Shown piece by piece: positions 1 to 6,975 of a stretch of DNA of 15,526 nt (positions are counted from its first letter, which is position 1; each line of letters begins with the position of its first letter). Source of the stretch: an uncultured Lachnospiraceae bacterium (GTDB lineage Bacteria > Bacillota_A > Clostridia > Lachnospirales > Lachnospiraceae); NCBI GenBank assembly GCA_910577835.1, contig CAJTOU010000058.1, positions 1-15,526 on the forward strand, given 5' to 3'. The position numbers were made by a program, and so were the translations under genes. The notes under the pieces are model-generated. The model did no database searches and had not been told where the DNA came from. It worked only from the letters and a program-made list of their open reading frames with translations.

Positions 1-80
1 TCTGATTACGTTGAAATTATATTGGAAAAAAATTTAGAAGGTATCTGAACTATGCAGAGAAAATCATTACAATCCTTTCG

Positions 81-223
81 ATATTTGAAAAAACATTCAC
101 ATACAGCATTGTCAAAAGGATAGCCCTTTTTGAAAATGACTGCACGATATCAAGAGAATTTAGTAACTGTCTGAAAGAAAATGCAGTATATTGAGTTCCC
201 CTGTCTGAGTGGAACATAAGTCC
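81..223 (-). pseudogene. IS3-family transposase (OrfB) fragment, frameshifted
   Basis: The minus strand encodes a piece of the DDE integrase core of an IS3-type OrfB transposase. Reading from 223, the residues GLMFHSDRGTQYT carry the second catalytic Asp. After SFSK the frame must shift by one base to continue as GYPFDNAVCECFFKY, which carries the catalytic Glu. Once the frames are joined, 35 residues separate that Asp and Glu, the D-35-E spacing of this family. The shift sits in a run of five A (near 119-123), where six would keep the frame. Sequence beyond FFKY (below 81) and before GLMF is no longer recognisable as transposase, so only about 50 residues of a usual 270-300 survive. It is certainly inactive. 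Family assignment rests on motif recognition; the subgroup (IS150-like) is a guess. Confidence 0.85.
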
Positions 224-549
224 ATAACAATGCATAGATAATATAATGGAAAAGAAATAAAAAGTTACAGAGATACGATATTTGAGTCAAGTTAGCTTGA
301 TAAAGTGAATAGCGTCTTCATAATCCACAAGCAGATAAAAATGCTTTACTACATCAATAGCTTCTTCGGTCAGCATTATTTTATGTTTGAATAATTTTTA
401 TTATATATTTTTTAACAAAAGAAGCCAATAGGCAATTTCAGACAAGCATCTAACAAGTTGTTTTTGTTAGACAGTTTACCGAATTTTCTCTGACATGGAA
501 CATAACAGTGGTAATTGTCTATTTTGTTTTCCCTTATAAGCAATGTGAT
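224..549. other. Gene-poor stretch with one tiny open frame
   Basis: No recognisable gene. On the minus strand a 29-codon frame (376 to 287) reads MLTEEAIDVVKHFYLLVDYE and continues to IKLT then stop. It has protein-like composition but no visible ribosome binding site and no family I know, so it may be part of a decayed gene. A perfect 8-bp inverted repeat, TCTAACAA at 449-456 and TTGTTAGA at 464-471, lies between this and the TSUP gene. It lacks a T-run on either side, so it is not a clear terminator. Confidence 0.4.
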
Positions 550-1317
550 TTATTTTAAATAATTTACTGCAAGAATAGCAGCGCCTAAAACGGCAAGTAC
601 AATACCCGTTGCCCGGTTCAGGGTTGCCGCACTAGCTTTGTTTGCGAATTTTGCGGCAATTCTTGCCCAAAGCAGTGTAGATGCGACGCAAAAAAACAGA
701 CACCATATATCCGGCATACCGCCAATAGCAAAATGGCTGACTGCTCCTGTAAAAGCAGTAAACGTCATGATAAATACACTTGTTCCAACGGCTGTTTTTA
801 ACTCATATCCTAAAATGCTGGTCAAAAGCAAAAGCATCATCATTCCTCCTCCTGCACCGACAAAACCGCAGATAAATCCGACGATGATACCGCTGATAAT
901 GGATTGGAGGATACGTTTTCCAGAATTAGCTGCTTCCATGGATTCTTTGGTTGTCATGACAGGTTTTACAATAAATTTGATTCCAAGCAGCAATGTCATA
1001 AATACAGAAAAGCTGCCCATTGTGGTATTTGGAACCAGACTGGCGATAAAACTTCCAACTAATGTAAACAGTAAAACAGTAGCCATCATAACCAATCCAT
1101 TACGGATATCGAGGTTTTTATTTTTTCCGTAGGTATATGCGCTGACGGCACTTGCCAGAACATCGCTTGCCAATGCAATGCCGACGGCTTCATATGCCGG
1201 AAGCCCTAAAAAGGTGATTAACATTGGGCTGATGACAGCAGCAGCACTCATGCCTGCAAAACCAGTTCCAAGTCCGGCGCCTATGCCGGCAATAAAACAA
1301 ATAATAAATTGAAACAT
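550..1317 (-). CDS. TSUP-family (TauE/SafE, DUF81) membrane protein, probable sulfur-compound or organic anion transporter
   Basis: A 255-residue, almost wholly hydrophobic protein of the usual length for the TauE/SafE family, whose members move sulfite, sulfonates or other small organic anions across the cytoplasmic membrane. Two related halves are visible. The N-terminal half begins with GIGAGLGTGFAGMSAAAVISP and the second has GFICGFVGAGGGMMMLLLLT at about residues 148-167; both show the glycine-rich re-entrant motif followed by a Pro or Leu-rich segment typical of the family. About eight membrane segments are expected. The start is supported by a very good ribosome binding site (AAGGAGG, 7-8 bases upstream). 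It lies 48 bases downstream of the TetR gene on the same strand, so the two are probably co-transcribed. The substrate cannot be read from sequence. Confidence 0.88.
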   Translation of the reverse strand: MFQFIICFIAGIGAGLGTGFAGMSAAAVISPMLITFLGLPAYEAVGIALASDVLASAVSAYTYGKNKNLDIRNGLVMMATVLLFTLVGSFIASLVPNTTMGSFSVFMTLLLGIKFIVKPVMTTKESMEAANSGKRILQSIISGIIVGFICGFVGAGGGMMMLLLLTSILGYELKTAVGTSVFIMTFTAFTGAVSHFAIGGMPDIWCLFFCVASTLLWARIAAKFANKASAATLNRATGIVLAVLGAAILAVNYLK

Positions 1318-1365
1318 AGTTGTTTCCTCCTTGTAAAATGAAAGATTTATCTGTGCAATTGTTAA

Positions 1366-1953
1366 TTAAGTATCTGTGAAAGAACAAAGTCTTGTGTTAA
1401 GGACAGAATTGATAAATTGGATAGAAAGGGTTTCCATCTGTCTGGCAGGAATTACCATATTATTTTTAATCCACTGAAGCAGGATGTTCACGGTACCGCC
1501 CAGAATAAAGTCAAAGTATAAATCAGACATTTCTTCTGTAAGGTCTGGTATGTTTGCAAGCATGGTTTCAATCAACTGCGGACGGAATGATGAGATGATT
1601 CCCTGTAAAAATCGTGTTTCGGCGGGATTTTTGGCAAGCATTCGAGTAAAATCCCTGTTTGTTGCAATGATATTTAAGCTGTTTGCTATCAGCTTTTCCA
1701 CAGAAAAATGCTCCAGACAGTTTTGTCTTATGGTTTCACCGGCTTCTTCCATAATAGATAGTTCTATTTTATAGAACAAATCTGGGACGTCATCGTAATA
1801 TTTGTAGAAAGTCCCCCTGTTTACATCTGCCAGTCTGCAGATGTCTGTCACAGTAATGTTTTTCAGATCTTTTGTTTCCAATAATTCAAAAAGTGCGGAG
1901 CGGATTACCTGCAGGCTGTATTTTGTTCGCCTGTCCAAATGTAAATTTTTCAT
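1366..1953 (-). CDS. TetR/AcrR-family transcriptional repressor
   Basis: The protein has 195 residues. The N-terminal helix-turn-helix is clear at residues 10-57: LFELLETKDLKNITVTDICR, then LADVNRGTFYKYYDD, the TetR recognition helix signature. The C-terminal half is a helical ligand or dimerisation domain of the type seen in DhaS-like regulators. I chose the ATG at 1953 because AGAGGA lies just upstream. An in-frame ATG at 1995 would add 14 residues ahead of the conserved region and lacks a better ribosome site. It is divergent from the MMPL exporter with 171 bases between the starts, and lies upstream of the TSUP gene. A repressor of both units, or of the exporter, is the natural inference. 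The ligand is unknown. Confidence 0.9.
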   Translation of the reverse strand: MKNLHLDRRTKYSLQVIRSALFELLETKDLKNITVTDICRLADVNRGTFYKYYDDVPDLFYKIELSIMEEAGETIRQNCLEHFSVEKLIANSLNIIATNRDFTRMLAKNPAETRFLQGIISSFRPQLIETMLANIPDLTEEMSDLYFDFILGGTVNILLQWIKNNMVIPARQMETLSIQFINSVLNTRLCSFTDT

Positions 1954-2124
1954 AAATTCCTCTTTTCTTATACAATTTATGTATAGAGTGTTCAAGAACA
2001 GTCAAATCACCTGTTTTCTGATGATTGATTTTCTTTCTATGTGTATTATAATATATCGTGTTAAAAAAATCAACAGTTGTTTATTAAAAGACAGTTGAAC
2101 AGTAAAAGAAAGAGAGGATTTCGG
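1954..2124. promoter_or_regulatory. Divergent promoter region between TetR and MMPL genes
   Basis: Rightward promoter for the exporter: TTGATT at 2025-2030, a 16-bp spacer, then TATAAT at 2047-2052, giving a leader of about 65 bases to the ATG at 2125. Leftward, TTGACT lies just before a TACATA-type -10 in front of the TetR gene (weaker). Within the leftward promoter spacer is a dyad, TGTTC-AA-GAACA at 1989-2000, a plausible TetR half-site pair. The element GAACAGT recurs at 1996-2002 and 2098-2104. Promoter calls are by eye and the operator call is inference. Confidence 0.5.
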
Positions 2125-5100
2125 ATGAAAAAGATAGCAGATTTTATTGTTGACAAACGAAAATACGTTATGATGTTGTACTTGATAATTTTGGTTCTGA
2201 GTGCTGTGGGCATGCTTCATGTAAATGTTAATTATGACATGTCCAAATATCTTCCAAAGGATTCTTCTACGAAGCTTGGAATGGAAAAGATGAGCAGTGA
2301 ATATGGGGATCTGGCGAGCATTACTGTTATGTTTGACGGTTTGGATGAGTCAGAACAGTTACGTATGAAGGAGGATCTAGCATCGATTTCGAATGTGAAA
2401 AGCGTAGTATATCTTCAGGAGGATGAAACCTATCAAAAGGATGGCCATTCCAAATATATGATAGCAGTTTCGGCAGGTACTTATTCTAAAGAAGCAGGAG
2501 AAACCTTGAAGGAAATCAAAGACAGATATCAGAATTATGATATCGCAGTCAGTGGCGCTGTTGTGGATAATGACCTGTTGATAAGAACTCTGGCGGATGA
2601 GATACCTGTCATTGCAGTAATTGTAGTTATTATTATTTTTATGATTTTATTTCTGCTCTGCGATTCATGGATTGAGCCGTTTCTTTTTATGGGATGTATT
2701 GGAGTTGCTATTTTAATCAATATGGGAACCAATGCATTGCTGCCGTCGGTATCTTTTATGACCTTTGCAGTTGGGGCGCTGCTTCAGTTAGGCTTGTCTA
2801 TGGATTATTCTATTATGCTGATAAATCGTTACAATCAGGAAAAGCTGGAGAATCCAACTCCTGCAGTAGCAATGAAAAAAGCGCTGTTCCATGCGTTTGG
2901 AGCAATTACAAGCAGTTCAGTAACAACAATTGTCGGGCTTCTTGCTCTTGTATTTATGAGTTTTAAAATTGGGCAGGATATGGGGATTGTTCTTGCTAAG
3001 GGTGTATTTATCAGCCTGATTTGTATTTTTACTATTTTGCCGGGTTTGGTGATTATTTTTGATAAGCTGATTATGAAAACGCACAAGAAATCCCTGAACT
3101 TTAAGGTAGATTTTTTAATGAGGGCTGTTACAAAAGCAAGATTCGTTTTAATCCCAGTTGTTGCAGTTGTCATAATTTTTGCCGTCACATTAAAAGGGGG
3201 ACTGGGAATCGGCTATGTCAAAACATTTGATAATGAAGACCAGAAGAAGATAGAAAACGTATTTGGCATAGATAATCAGGTTGTGCTGCTTTATGATCGT
3301 TCGGAGGAACCAGAAAAGCTTGCAGAATATATCCGTTGGCTGGAAGGACAGGAGAATGTCAATTCTGTACAGGACTATTCCAATACTATTGGTAAGGAAT
3401 ATACATATAAAGAGTTGGCTGAAGACATGGATATGACGGAAGCACAGGCAAAAATGATGTATCAGATGTACCAGGAAAGCAAAAATGGCTCTACATATGA
3501 AAAAATTACGATGTATGACTTGATTTGTTACCTTGCGGAAGATGTTGCAGGGAATCCTGCCTATGCGGAGTTTATGACAGAGGAACAGATTGCACAGATT
3601 CAAGATGCAAAAAAAGAATTAGAAGACGGAAAAATTAAAATGGCAGATGCCGAGCAGAAAATCAAAGATAGTGAAAAAGAATTGTCGGATGGAGAAGCTG
3701 AGCTTTTAGACGGAGAGGCAGAGATTGTCAAAAACGAGCAGATTTTGAATGAAAGCGAGAAGGAACTTGCAGATGGAGAGGCAAAAATAGCAGAGAGTGA
3801 AAAGCAGATATCAGATGGAGAAATGCAGATTGCAGCGGCCGAAGCTGACCTTGCAGAAAATGAGAAACAGGTAGCAGATGGTGAGACACAGATTGCGGCA
3901 GCAAGGCAGCAGATGATTGACATGGGAATGACTGAAGAAACTATCAATGGTCAGCTTGCAGAACGGGAACAGGCATTAGCAGTAGCAAGAATGCAGTTAG
4001 AGGCAGGAAAAGAAGAGCTTGCATTAAGGAAACAGGAGCTTGCGGACGGCAGGGCAGAACTTGAAAAAGGAAAACAGGAACTGGCGGACGGCAGGGAACA
4101 GCTCGCCAATGGGCGCATCCAGATTGAGAAAGCGAAACAGGAGCTTGCACAAGGAAAGCAGGAGCTTGCGGACGGCAGGGCAGAACTTGAAAAAGGAAAA
4201 CAGGAATTGGAGGAAAGTAAAGATATTTATGAGAAGCCAATGACAGTGGAAGAACTGGCAGAGGTCATGGAAGAAGATGCGTCTGCGGTGGAAGAAATGC
4301 TTAAAATCCGGAAGATGTCCATGATTGATGTAGAGAATGACAGGATGAGCCTGGAAGAATTTGTTGAATTTATCACGAAGGAAGTCCTGCCAAAGGAAAC
4401 ATATGCAAAAGCCATTACAGATGATATGCGCAAGGAGCTTGCGGACGGGCAGAAGGAAATTGCAGATAATAAAGAACTTATGCTTGGTAAAACCTATAAC
4501 CGAATGATGGTATCCCTTGCACTGCCATTGGAAGGGGATGAAACTTTTACATTTATAGGGGAGATGTCGGAAAAAGCAGAGAATATGTTTGCTGGTGGGG
4601 TATGGCTCGTAGGGGATTCTACCATGGGGTATGAGATGGATTTGGGATTTTCGGATGAGCTGAATTTTGTAACGATTCTTACCATTGTGGCAATTCTGGC
4701 TGTGGTAATTATTACATTTCATTCCTTTGTCAGCTCGGCAACTCTGGTGGCAGTCATTCAGGCGGCGGTATATATTGTGACAGCGATTGTAGCAGTGATG
4801 GGTATTTCGGTCAATTATATTGCTTTGATTCTGGTGCAGTGTATTTTAATGGGTTCCACTATTGATTACGGAATCCTTTTTATCAGCAATTATAGAGAAA
4901 TGCGGCAGGAAAAGGATAAAGTGGAAGCGGTGGCTTCTGCCATGAATTATTCCATAAAAACCATTATGACGTCTTCACTGATATTGATTAGCTGCTGTTT
5001 GACAGTAGGTTTTATCATGACTCAGGAAATCATTGCACAGACCTGCTCGGTCATTGCATATGGAGCTTTATGTGCAGTAATACTAGTTATTTTCCTGTTA

Positions 5101-5160
5101 CCGGCTCTGGCATATGTATTAGACCGTTTTGTGGTAAAAAAGAAAAAGGAGGTTCATTAA
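2125..5160 (+). CDS. MMPL/RND-family exporter with a long DG-heptad coiled-coil insertion
   Basis: A 1011-residue integral membrane exporter of the RND superfamily, MMPL branch, probably driven by the proton gradient. The start at 2125 has GAGAGG 7 bases upstream; an in-frame ATG at 2077 lacks this. Layout: membrane segment about 14-32; an extracellular domain to about 158; a five to six segment bundle about 160-312 and a further segment 335-355; a second extracellular domain; and a final membrane bundle about 850-1005. Asp-Tyr pairs in GLSMDY (D227-Y228) and STIDYG (D914-Y915) match the paired proton-relay positions known in MmpL3-type proteins. The second extracellular domain contains a predicted coiled coil (about 494-700) of heptads such as ELADGRA and ELEKGKQ, recalling YhgE/Pip proteins, flanked by two similar small helical domains. 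Substrate unknown; lipids, peptides or drugs are all possible. Followed closely by the kinase-like gene. Confidence 0.9.
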   Translation: MKKIADFIVDKRKYVMMLYLIILVLSAVGMLHVNVNYDMSKYLPKDSSTKLGMEKMSSEYGDLASITVMFDGLDESEQLRMKEDLASISNVKSVVYLQEDETYQKDGHSKYMIAVSAGTYSKEAGETLKEIKDRYQNYDIAVSGAVVDNDLLIRTLADEIPVIAVIVVIIIFMILFLLCDSWIEPFLFMGCIGVAILINMGTNALLPSVSFMTFAVGALLQLGLSMDYSIMLINRYNQEKLENPTPAVAMKKALFHAFGAITSSSVTTIVGLLALVFMSFKIGQDMGIVLAKGVFISLICIFTILPGLVIIFDKLIMKTHKKSLNFKVDFLMRAVTKARFVLIPVVAVVIIFAVTLKGGLGIGYVKTFDNEDQKKIENVFGIDNQVVLLYDRSEEPEKLAEYIRWLEGQENVNSVQDYSNTIGKEYTYKELAEDMDMTEAQAKMMYQMYQESKNGSTYEKITMYDLICYLAEDVAGNPAYAEFMTEEQIAQIQDAKKELEDGKIKMADAEQKIKDSEKELSDGEAELLDGEAEIVKNEQILNESEKELADGEAKIAESEKQISDGEMQIAAAEADLAENEKQVADGETQIAAARQQMIDMGMTEETINGQLAEREQALAVARMQLEAGKEELALRKQELADGRAELEKGKQELADGREQLANGRIQIEKAKQELAQGKQELADGRAELEKGKQELEESKDIYEKPMTVEELAEVMEEDASAVEEMLKIRKMSMIDVENDRMSLEEFVEFITKEVLPKETYAKAITDDMRKELADGQKEIADNKELMLGKTYNRMMVSLALPLEGDETFTFIGEMSEKAENMFAGGVWLVGDSTMGYEMDLGFSDELNFVTILTIVAILAVVIITFHSFVSSATLVAVIQAAVYIVTAIVAVMGISVNYIALILVQCILMGSTIDYGILFISNYREMRQEKDKVEAVASAMNYSIKTIMTSSLILISCCLTVGFIMTQEIIAQTCSVIAYGALCAVILVIFLLPALAYVLDRFVVKKKKEVH
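4033..4206 (+). repeat. 48-bp exact direct repeat inside the MMPL coiled-coil region
   Basis: Positions 4033-4080 and 4159-4206 are identical over 48 bases and offset by 126 bases, which is 42 codons or six heptads. Both encode the heptad run QELADGRAELEKGKQE. Because the offset is a whole number of heptads, the duplication keeps the coiled-coil register. Nucleotide identity without synonymous change points to recent duplication or gene conversion. Confidence 0.9.
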
Positions 5161-5164
5161 TCTT

Positions 5165-5767
5165 ATGAGAAAAATAATTTGTATTGGAAGGCAGTTTGGG
5201 AGTGGAGGACATTTTATTGCCAAGAAATTTGCAGAGCGGGAGGGAATTCCTTATTATGACAGAAAAATACTGGAACGTGCCATTGAAGCCAGTGGTATTG
5301 CAAGAGAGATATTGGAGCATGCAGATGAAAGAGCTGCACATCCGCTTTGGCAGCCAATCTATTATGAAGGAAATTCAAAAAAGTATTATGGGAAAAATGC
5401 TAATGATATTTTGTTTGAGGCACAGAAGGAAATTATTCTGGAGGATGCAAAAAAAAGCGATGCTGTATTCGTTGGAAGGTGTGCAGATTATATTTTGAAA
5501 GAATTTACGGATTATTCTGTAAAAAGTATTTTTTTCACTGCTCCTATGGAGTACCGAATCAGGCAGACGATGGAGATTGACCATCTCAGCGAAAAAGAGG
5601 CAGCAGCCAGGATAAGAAAAGCGGATAAGATAAGAAGTGTATACTACAATTTTTATACCGGGCATGACTGGGGAAAGCCGTCAGATTACAATTATTGTAT
5701 GAATGTGGCAGATAATAGTGCAGATGAAATTATTACATTGTTGTCGCATATTTATGAAACGCTGTAA
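5165..5767 (+). CDS. Cytidylate kinase-like family protein
   Basis: A 200-residue P-loop protein of the cytidylate kinase-like family (Pfam Cytidylate_kin2 type). The phosphate-binding loop is at residues 8-15 in IGRQFGSGGHFIAKK. YYDRKIL follows at about 30, VFVGRCADYIL at about 101, and the C-terminal lid and base region reads ADKIRSVYYNFYTGHDWG, all diagnostic of this group. True CMP kinases (Cmk) are longer or differ in the CMP-binding insert, and the physiological substrate of this branch is not established. The start is 4 bases after the exporter stop. The Shine-Dalgarno AGGAGG lies in the last codons of the exporter gene, 12 bases from the ATG, so translation is probably coupled. Genes of this family often sit beside membrane exporters in clostridia; the meaning of that pairing is unknown. 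Confidence 0.87.
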   Translation: MRKIICIGRQFGSGGHFIAKKFAEREGIPYYDRKILERAIEASGIAREILEHADERAAHPLWQPIYYEGNSKKYYGKNANDILFEAQKEIILEDAKKSDAVFVGRCADYILKEFTDYSVKSIFFTAPMEYRIRQTMEIDHLSEKEAAARIRKADKIRSVYYNFYTGHDWGKPSDYNYCMNVADNSADEIITLLSHIYETL

Positions 5768-5894
5768 AAACAAATGTTTCATTTGCAAAGGCAGCAGATA
5801 TTGAACAAAGCAAAAAGAATATAAGTTTTGTTATAATTTGACAAGAAACTTTAATAGCCGTTCGACCATTTTGAACAATCGTTGTTTGGGAGCC

Positions 5895-6022
5895 AGCCGC
5901 TAAGTCGCAGAGCTAATGGATTTGCAGATGATGCAGATTCTAAGTTTTGCGGCTTTTTTGATAAAGAAAGACGGCTGTCCGATTTAAGCTTAATCAAAAC
6001 ATCCGTCTTTACTGATACAAAG
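5895..6022 (+). ncRNA. Candidate structured leader RNA with two stem-loops
   Basis: No convincing gene lies between 5768 and 6154, but the stretch folds by eye. The outer stem AGCCGC (5895-5900) with GCGGCT (5949-5954) runs straight into six T, like an intrinsic terminator. Inside it is a 9-bp stem (GGATTTGCA 5918-5926, loop GATGA, TGCAGATTC 5932-5940, two G-U pairs). A second perfect 8-bp stem pairs AAAGACGG (5967-5974) with CCGTCTTT (6003-6010). With the terminator-like hairpin at 6025-6055 this gives a tandem array upstream of the decayed sigma gene. It could be an attenuator or riboswitch-like leader, or repeats left by a mobile element. No known RNA family was recognised. Confidence 0.35.
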
Positions 6023-6024
6023 GT

Positions 6025-6060
6025 GAGCTGCACTCATATAAGTGAGTTGCAGCTCGTTTT
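6025..6060 (+). terminator. Probable intrinsic terminator hairpin
   Basis: GAGCTGCACTCA (6025-6036) pairs with TGAGTTGCAGCTC (6043-6055), 12 pairs with one bulged base and a 6-base loop, followed by GTTTTG. The strong stem with a short T-run fits a Rho-independent terminator upstream of the sigma remnant. The T-run is weak, so a regulatory hairpin is an alternative. Confidence 0.5.
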
Positions 6061-6154
6061 GTAATGCGGGTTCCACTGTTCTTATAGGATGCCGCAGTTC
6101 TCCAAATCAGCCGTTTTGAACAATTTAAAAACGATTGATTGGAGGTAAATACAG

Positions 6155-6381
6155 ATGAAATATGCACCAAAGAAGGTTTTTATTTTAGAAGATGGCGAGT
6201 ACATAGAGTTGTCCTATGAGGAGTTTTGTGACCGATGTGAGTTAGGCAACGCTTAGAATCTCAGGACGTTGTGGAGATTGTGGCAGACCGGATTATGCTG
6301 GATAAGTTTTGATAGGCAATTCCTCTGTTGTCAGAGGATGAAAGAACATTGATACATCAGCATTTTTTTGAGCATATCTGA
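6155..6381 (+). pseudogene. Decayed Tn916-like element sigma factor (ORF7-like), deleted and frameshifted
   Basis: An ATG at 6155 with GGAGG 9 bases upstream opens MKYAPKKVFILEDGEYIELS, then YEEFCDRCE, the characteristic N-terminus of sigma-70-like small proteins carried by Tn916-type integrative elements in clostridia. The frame stops at 6254. In another frame from 6256 the sequence resumes as ESQDVVEIVADRIMLDKF, two stops (6310-6315), AIPLLSEDERTLIHQHFFEH, stop at 6379. This is the linker and start of the region-4 helix of the same protein. The middle (some 60-70 residues) and the terminal helix-turn-helix are missing. The intact ribosome site and N-terminus beside the decay show a former element insertion here. 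Family recognition is from memory of such proteins, not a search. Confidence 0.75.
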
Positions 6382-6463
6382 AAACAGAATTCAAGATGAT
6401 GAGACAGCACATCGCCAGTGGGAGGAAATTCTGCAGGTAAATGTTATTTTTTTGTGAATTCTC

Positions 6464-6509
6464 TTGAAAACTTGAGAAAAATAAGATAGAATAAGTCTGT
6501 TTTCAGACT
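6464..6509 (+). promoter_or_regulatory. Promoter and probable operator of the MarR gene
   Basis: TTGAAA at 6464-6469, a 17-bp spacer and TAGAAT at 6487-6492 form a near-consensus sigma-A promoter. Immediately downstream, AGTCTG (6494-6499), TTTT, CAGACT (6504-6509) is a perfect 6-bp inverted repeat that covers the predicted transcription start. This is where an autorepressing MarR dimer would be expected to bind. Operator identity is inference. Confidence 0.65.
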
Positions 6510-6526
6510 GAAAGGAGGAAAAATCT

Positions 6527-6967
6527 ATGTATACTGCAAAAGAAGTTCTTGTTACCTTCAATGCAACCATCAATGGATATGAGGAAATCTACCGGGGTGT
6601 CGCCAAGTCTTTTGGCTTATCTGATTGTGCATTTTGGATATTGTATTACATACGCCAATCGGAAGAAAAAGTCACCCAAAAGGATATCTGCAGTTTTATA
6701 TACCAGCCAAAGCAGACGGTCCATTCTGCCTTGAAAAAGATGGTGGAAGACGGCTTAATTGAGGTTGGGGATTACAACGGTAAACGTCATAAGTATGTCA
6801 CACTGACGGAAAAAGGCGAGGAGTTTTCCAGAAAAACGGTCGATCTGGTTCTTGCGGAAGAAATTGCAGCCTTTGAAGATATGGATGCCTCGGAAAGAGA
6901 ACTTGCAATGAAATTACTTGCGAAATACTCAGACAGCCTGTCCCAGAGAATGAGTAAGTTCAGATAG
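6527..6967 (+). CDS. MarR-family transcriptional regulator
   Basis: The protein has 146 residues, the usual MarR length. The winged helix lies at about residues 50-100: QKDICSFIYQPKQTVHSALK is the recognition helix-turn-helix, followed by KMVEDGLIEV. The wing reads GDYNGKRHKYVTLTEKGEEF. Helices at both ends would form the dimer interface. The start has AAAGGAGG 8 bases upstream. The stop is 8 bases before the truncated MATE gene, the common MarR-MATE operon order in which the regulator represses its own efflux pump until a ligand or oxidant releases it. No conserved redox cysteine pair is evident (C29 and C54 are present, role unknown). The regulator is intact although its pump is not. Confidence 0.9.
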   Translation: MYTAKEVLVTFNATINGYEEIYRGVAKSFGLSDCAFWILYYIRQSEEKVTQKDICSFIYQPKQTVHSALKKMVEDGLIEVGDYNGKRHKYVTLTEKGEEFSRKTVDLVLAEEIAAFEDMDASERELAMKLLAKYSDSLSQRMSKFR

Positions 6968-6975
6968 GAGTTATT

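Noticed and set aside
449..471. 8-bp inverted repeat as the terminator of the TSUP gene
   Set aside because: It is about 80 bases past the stop with no T-run in the leftward direction, so function is unsupported.
638..1132. 164-codon plus-strand frame opposite the TSUP gene
   Set aside because: Antisense shadow of a clear membrane protein gene with a strong ribosome site; no recognisable domain.
2077..2124. Upstream ATG extending the MMPL protein by 16 residues
   Set aside because: No ribosome site at 2077, and the added residues overlap the leader; the ATG at 2125 has GAGAGG at good spacing.
4033..4206. CRISPR-like direct repeats
   Set aside because: The repeat lies within an open coding frame, has two copies only, and keeps the heptad register; there are no spacers or cas genes.
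3600..4722. Long minus-strand reading frames opposite the MMPL coil
   Set aside because: They arise from the repeated, A/G-rich coil codons of the real gene on the plus strand; they are low-complexity and have no ribosome sites.
5771..5785. CAAATG-TTT-CATTTG hairpin just after the kinase-like gene as its terminator
   Set aside because: No T-run follows on the plus strand. A T-run exists only in the leftward direction, where no known transcript arrives.
5851..6064. Two overlapping 60-codon frames, one per strand
   Set aside because: They run across the hairpin array, have no ribosome sites and no known motifs; composition is explained by the inverted repeats.
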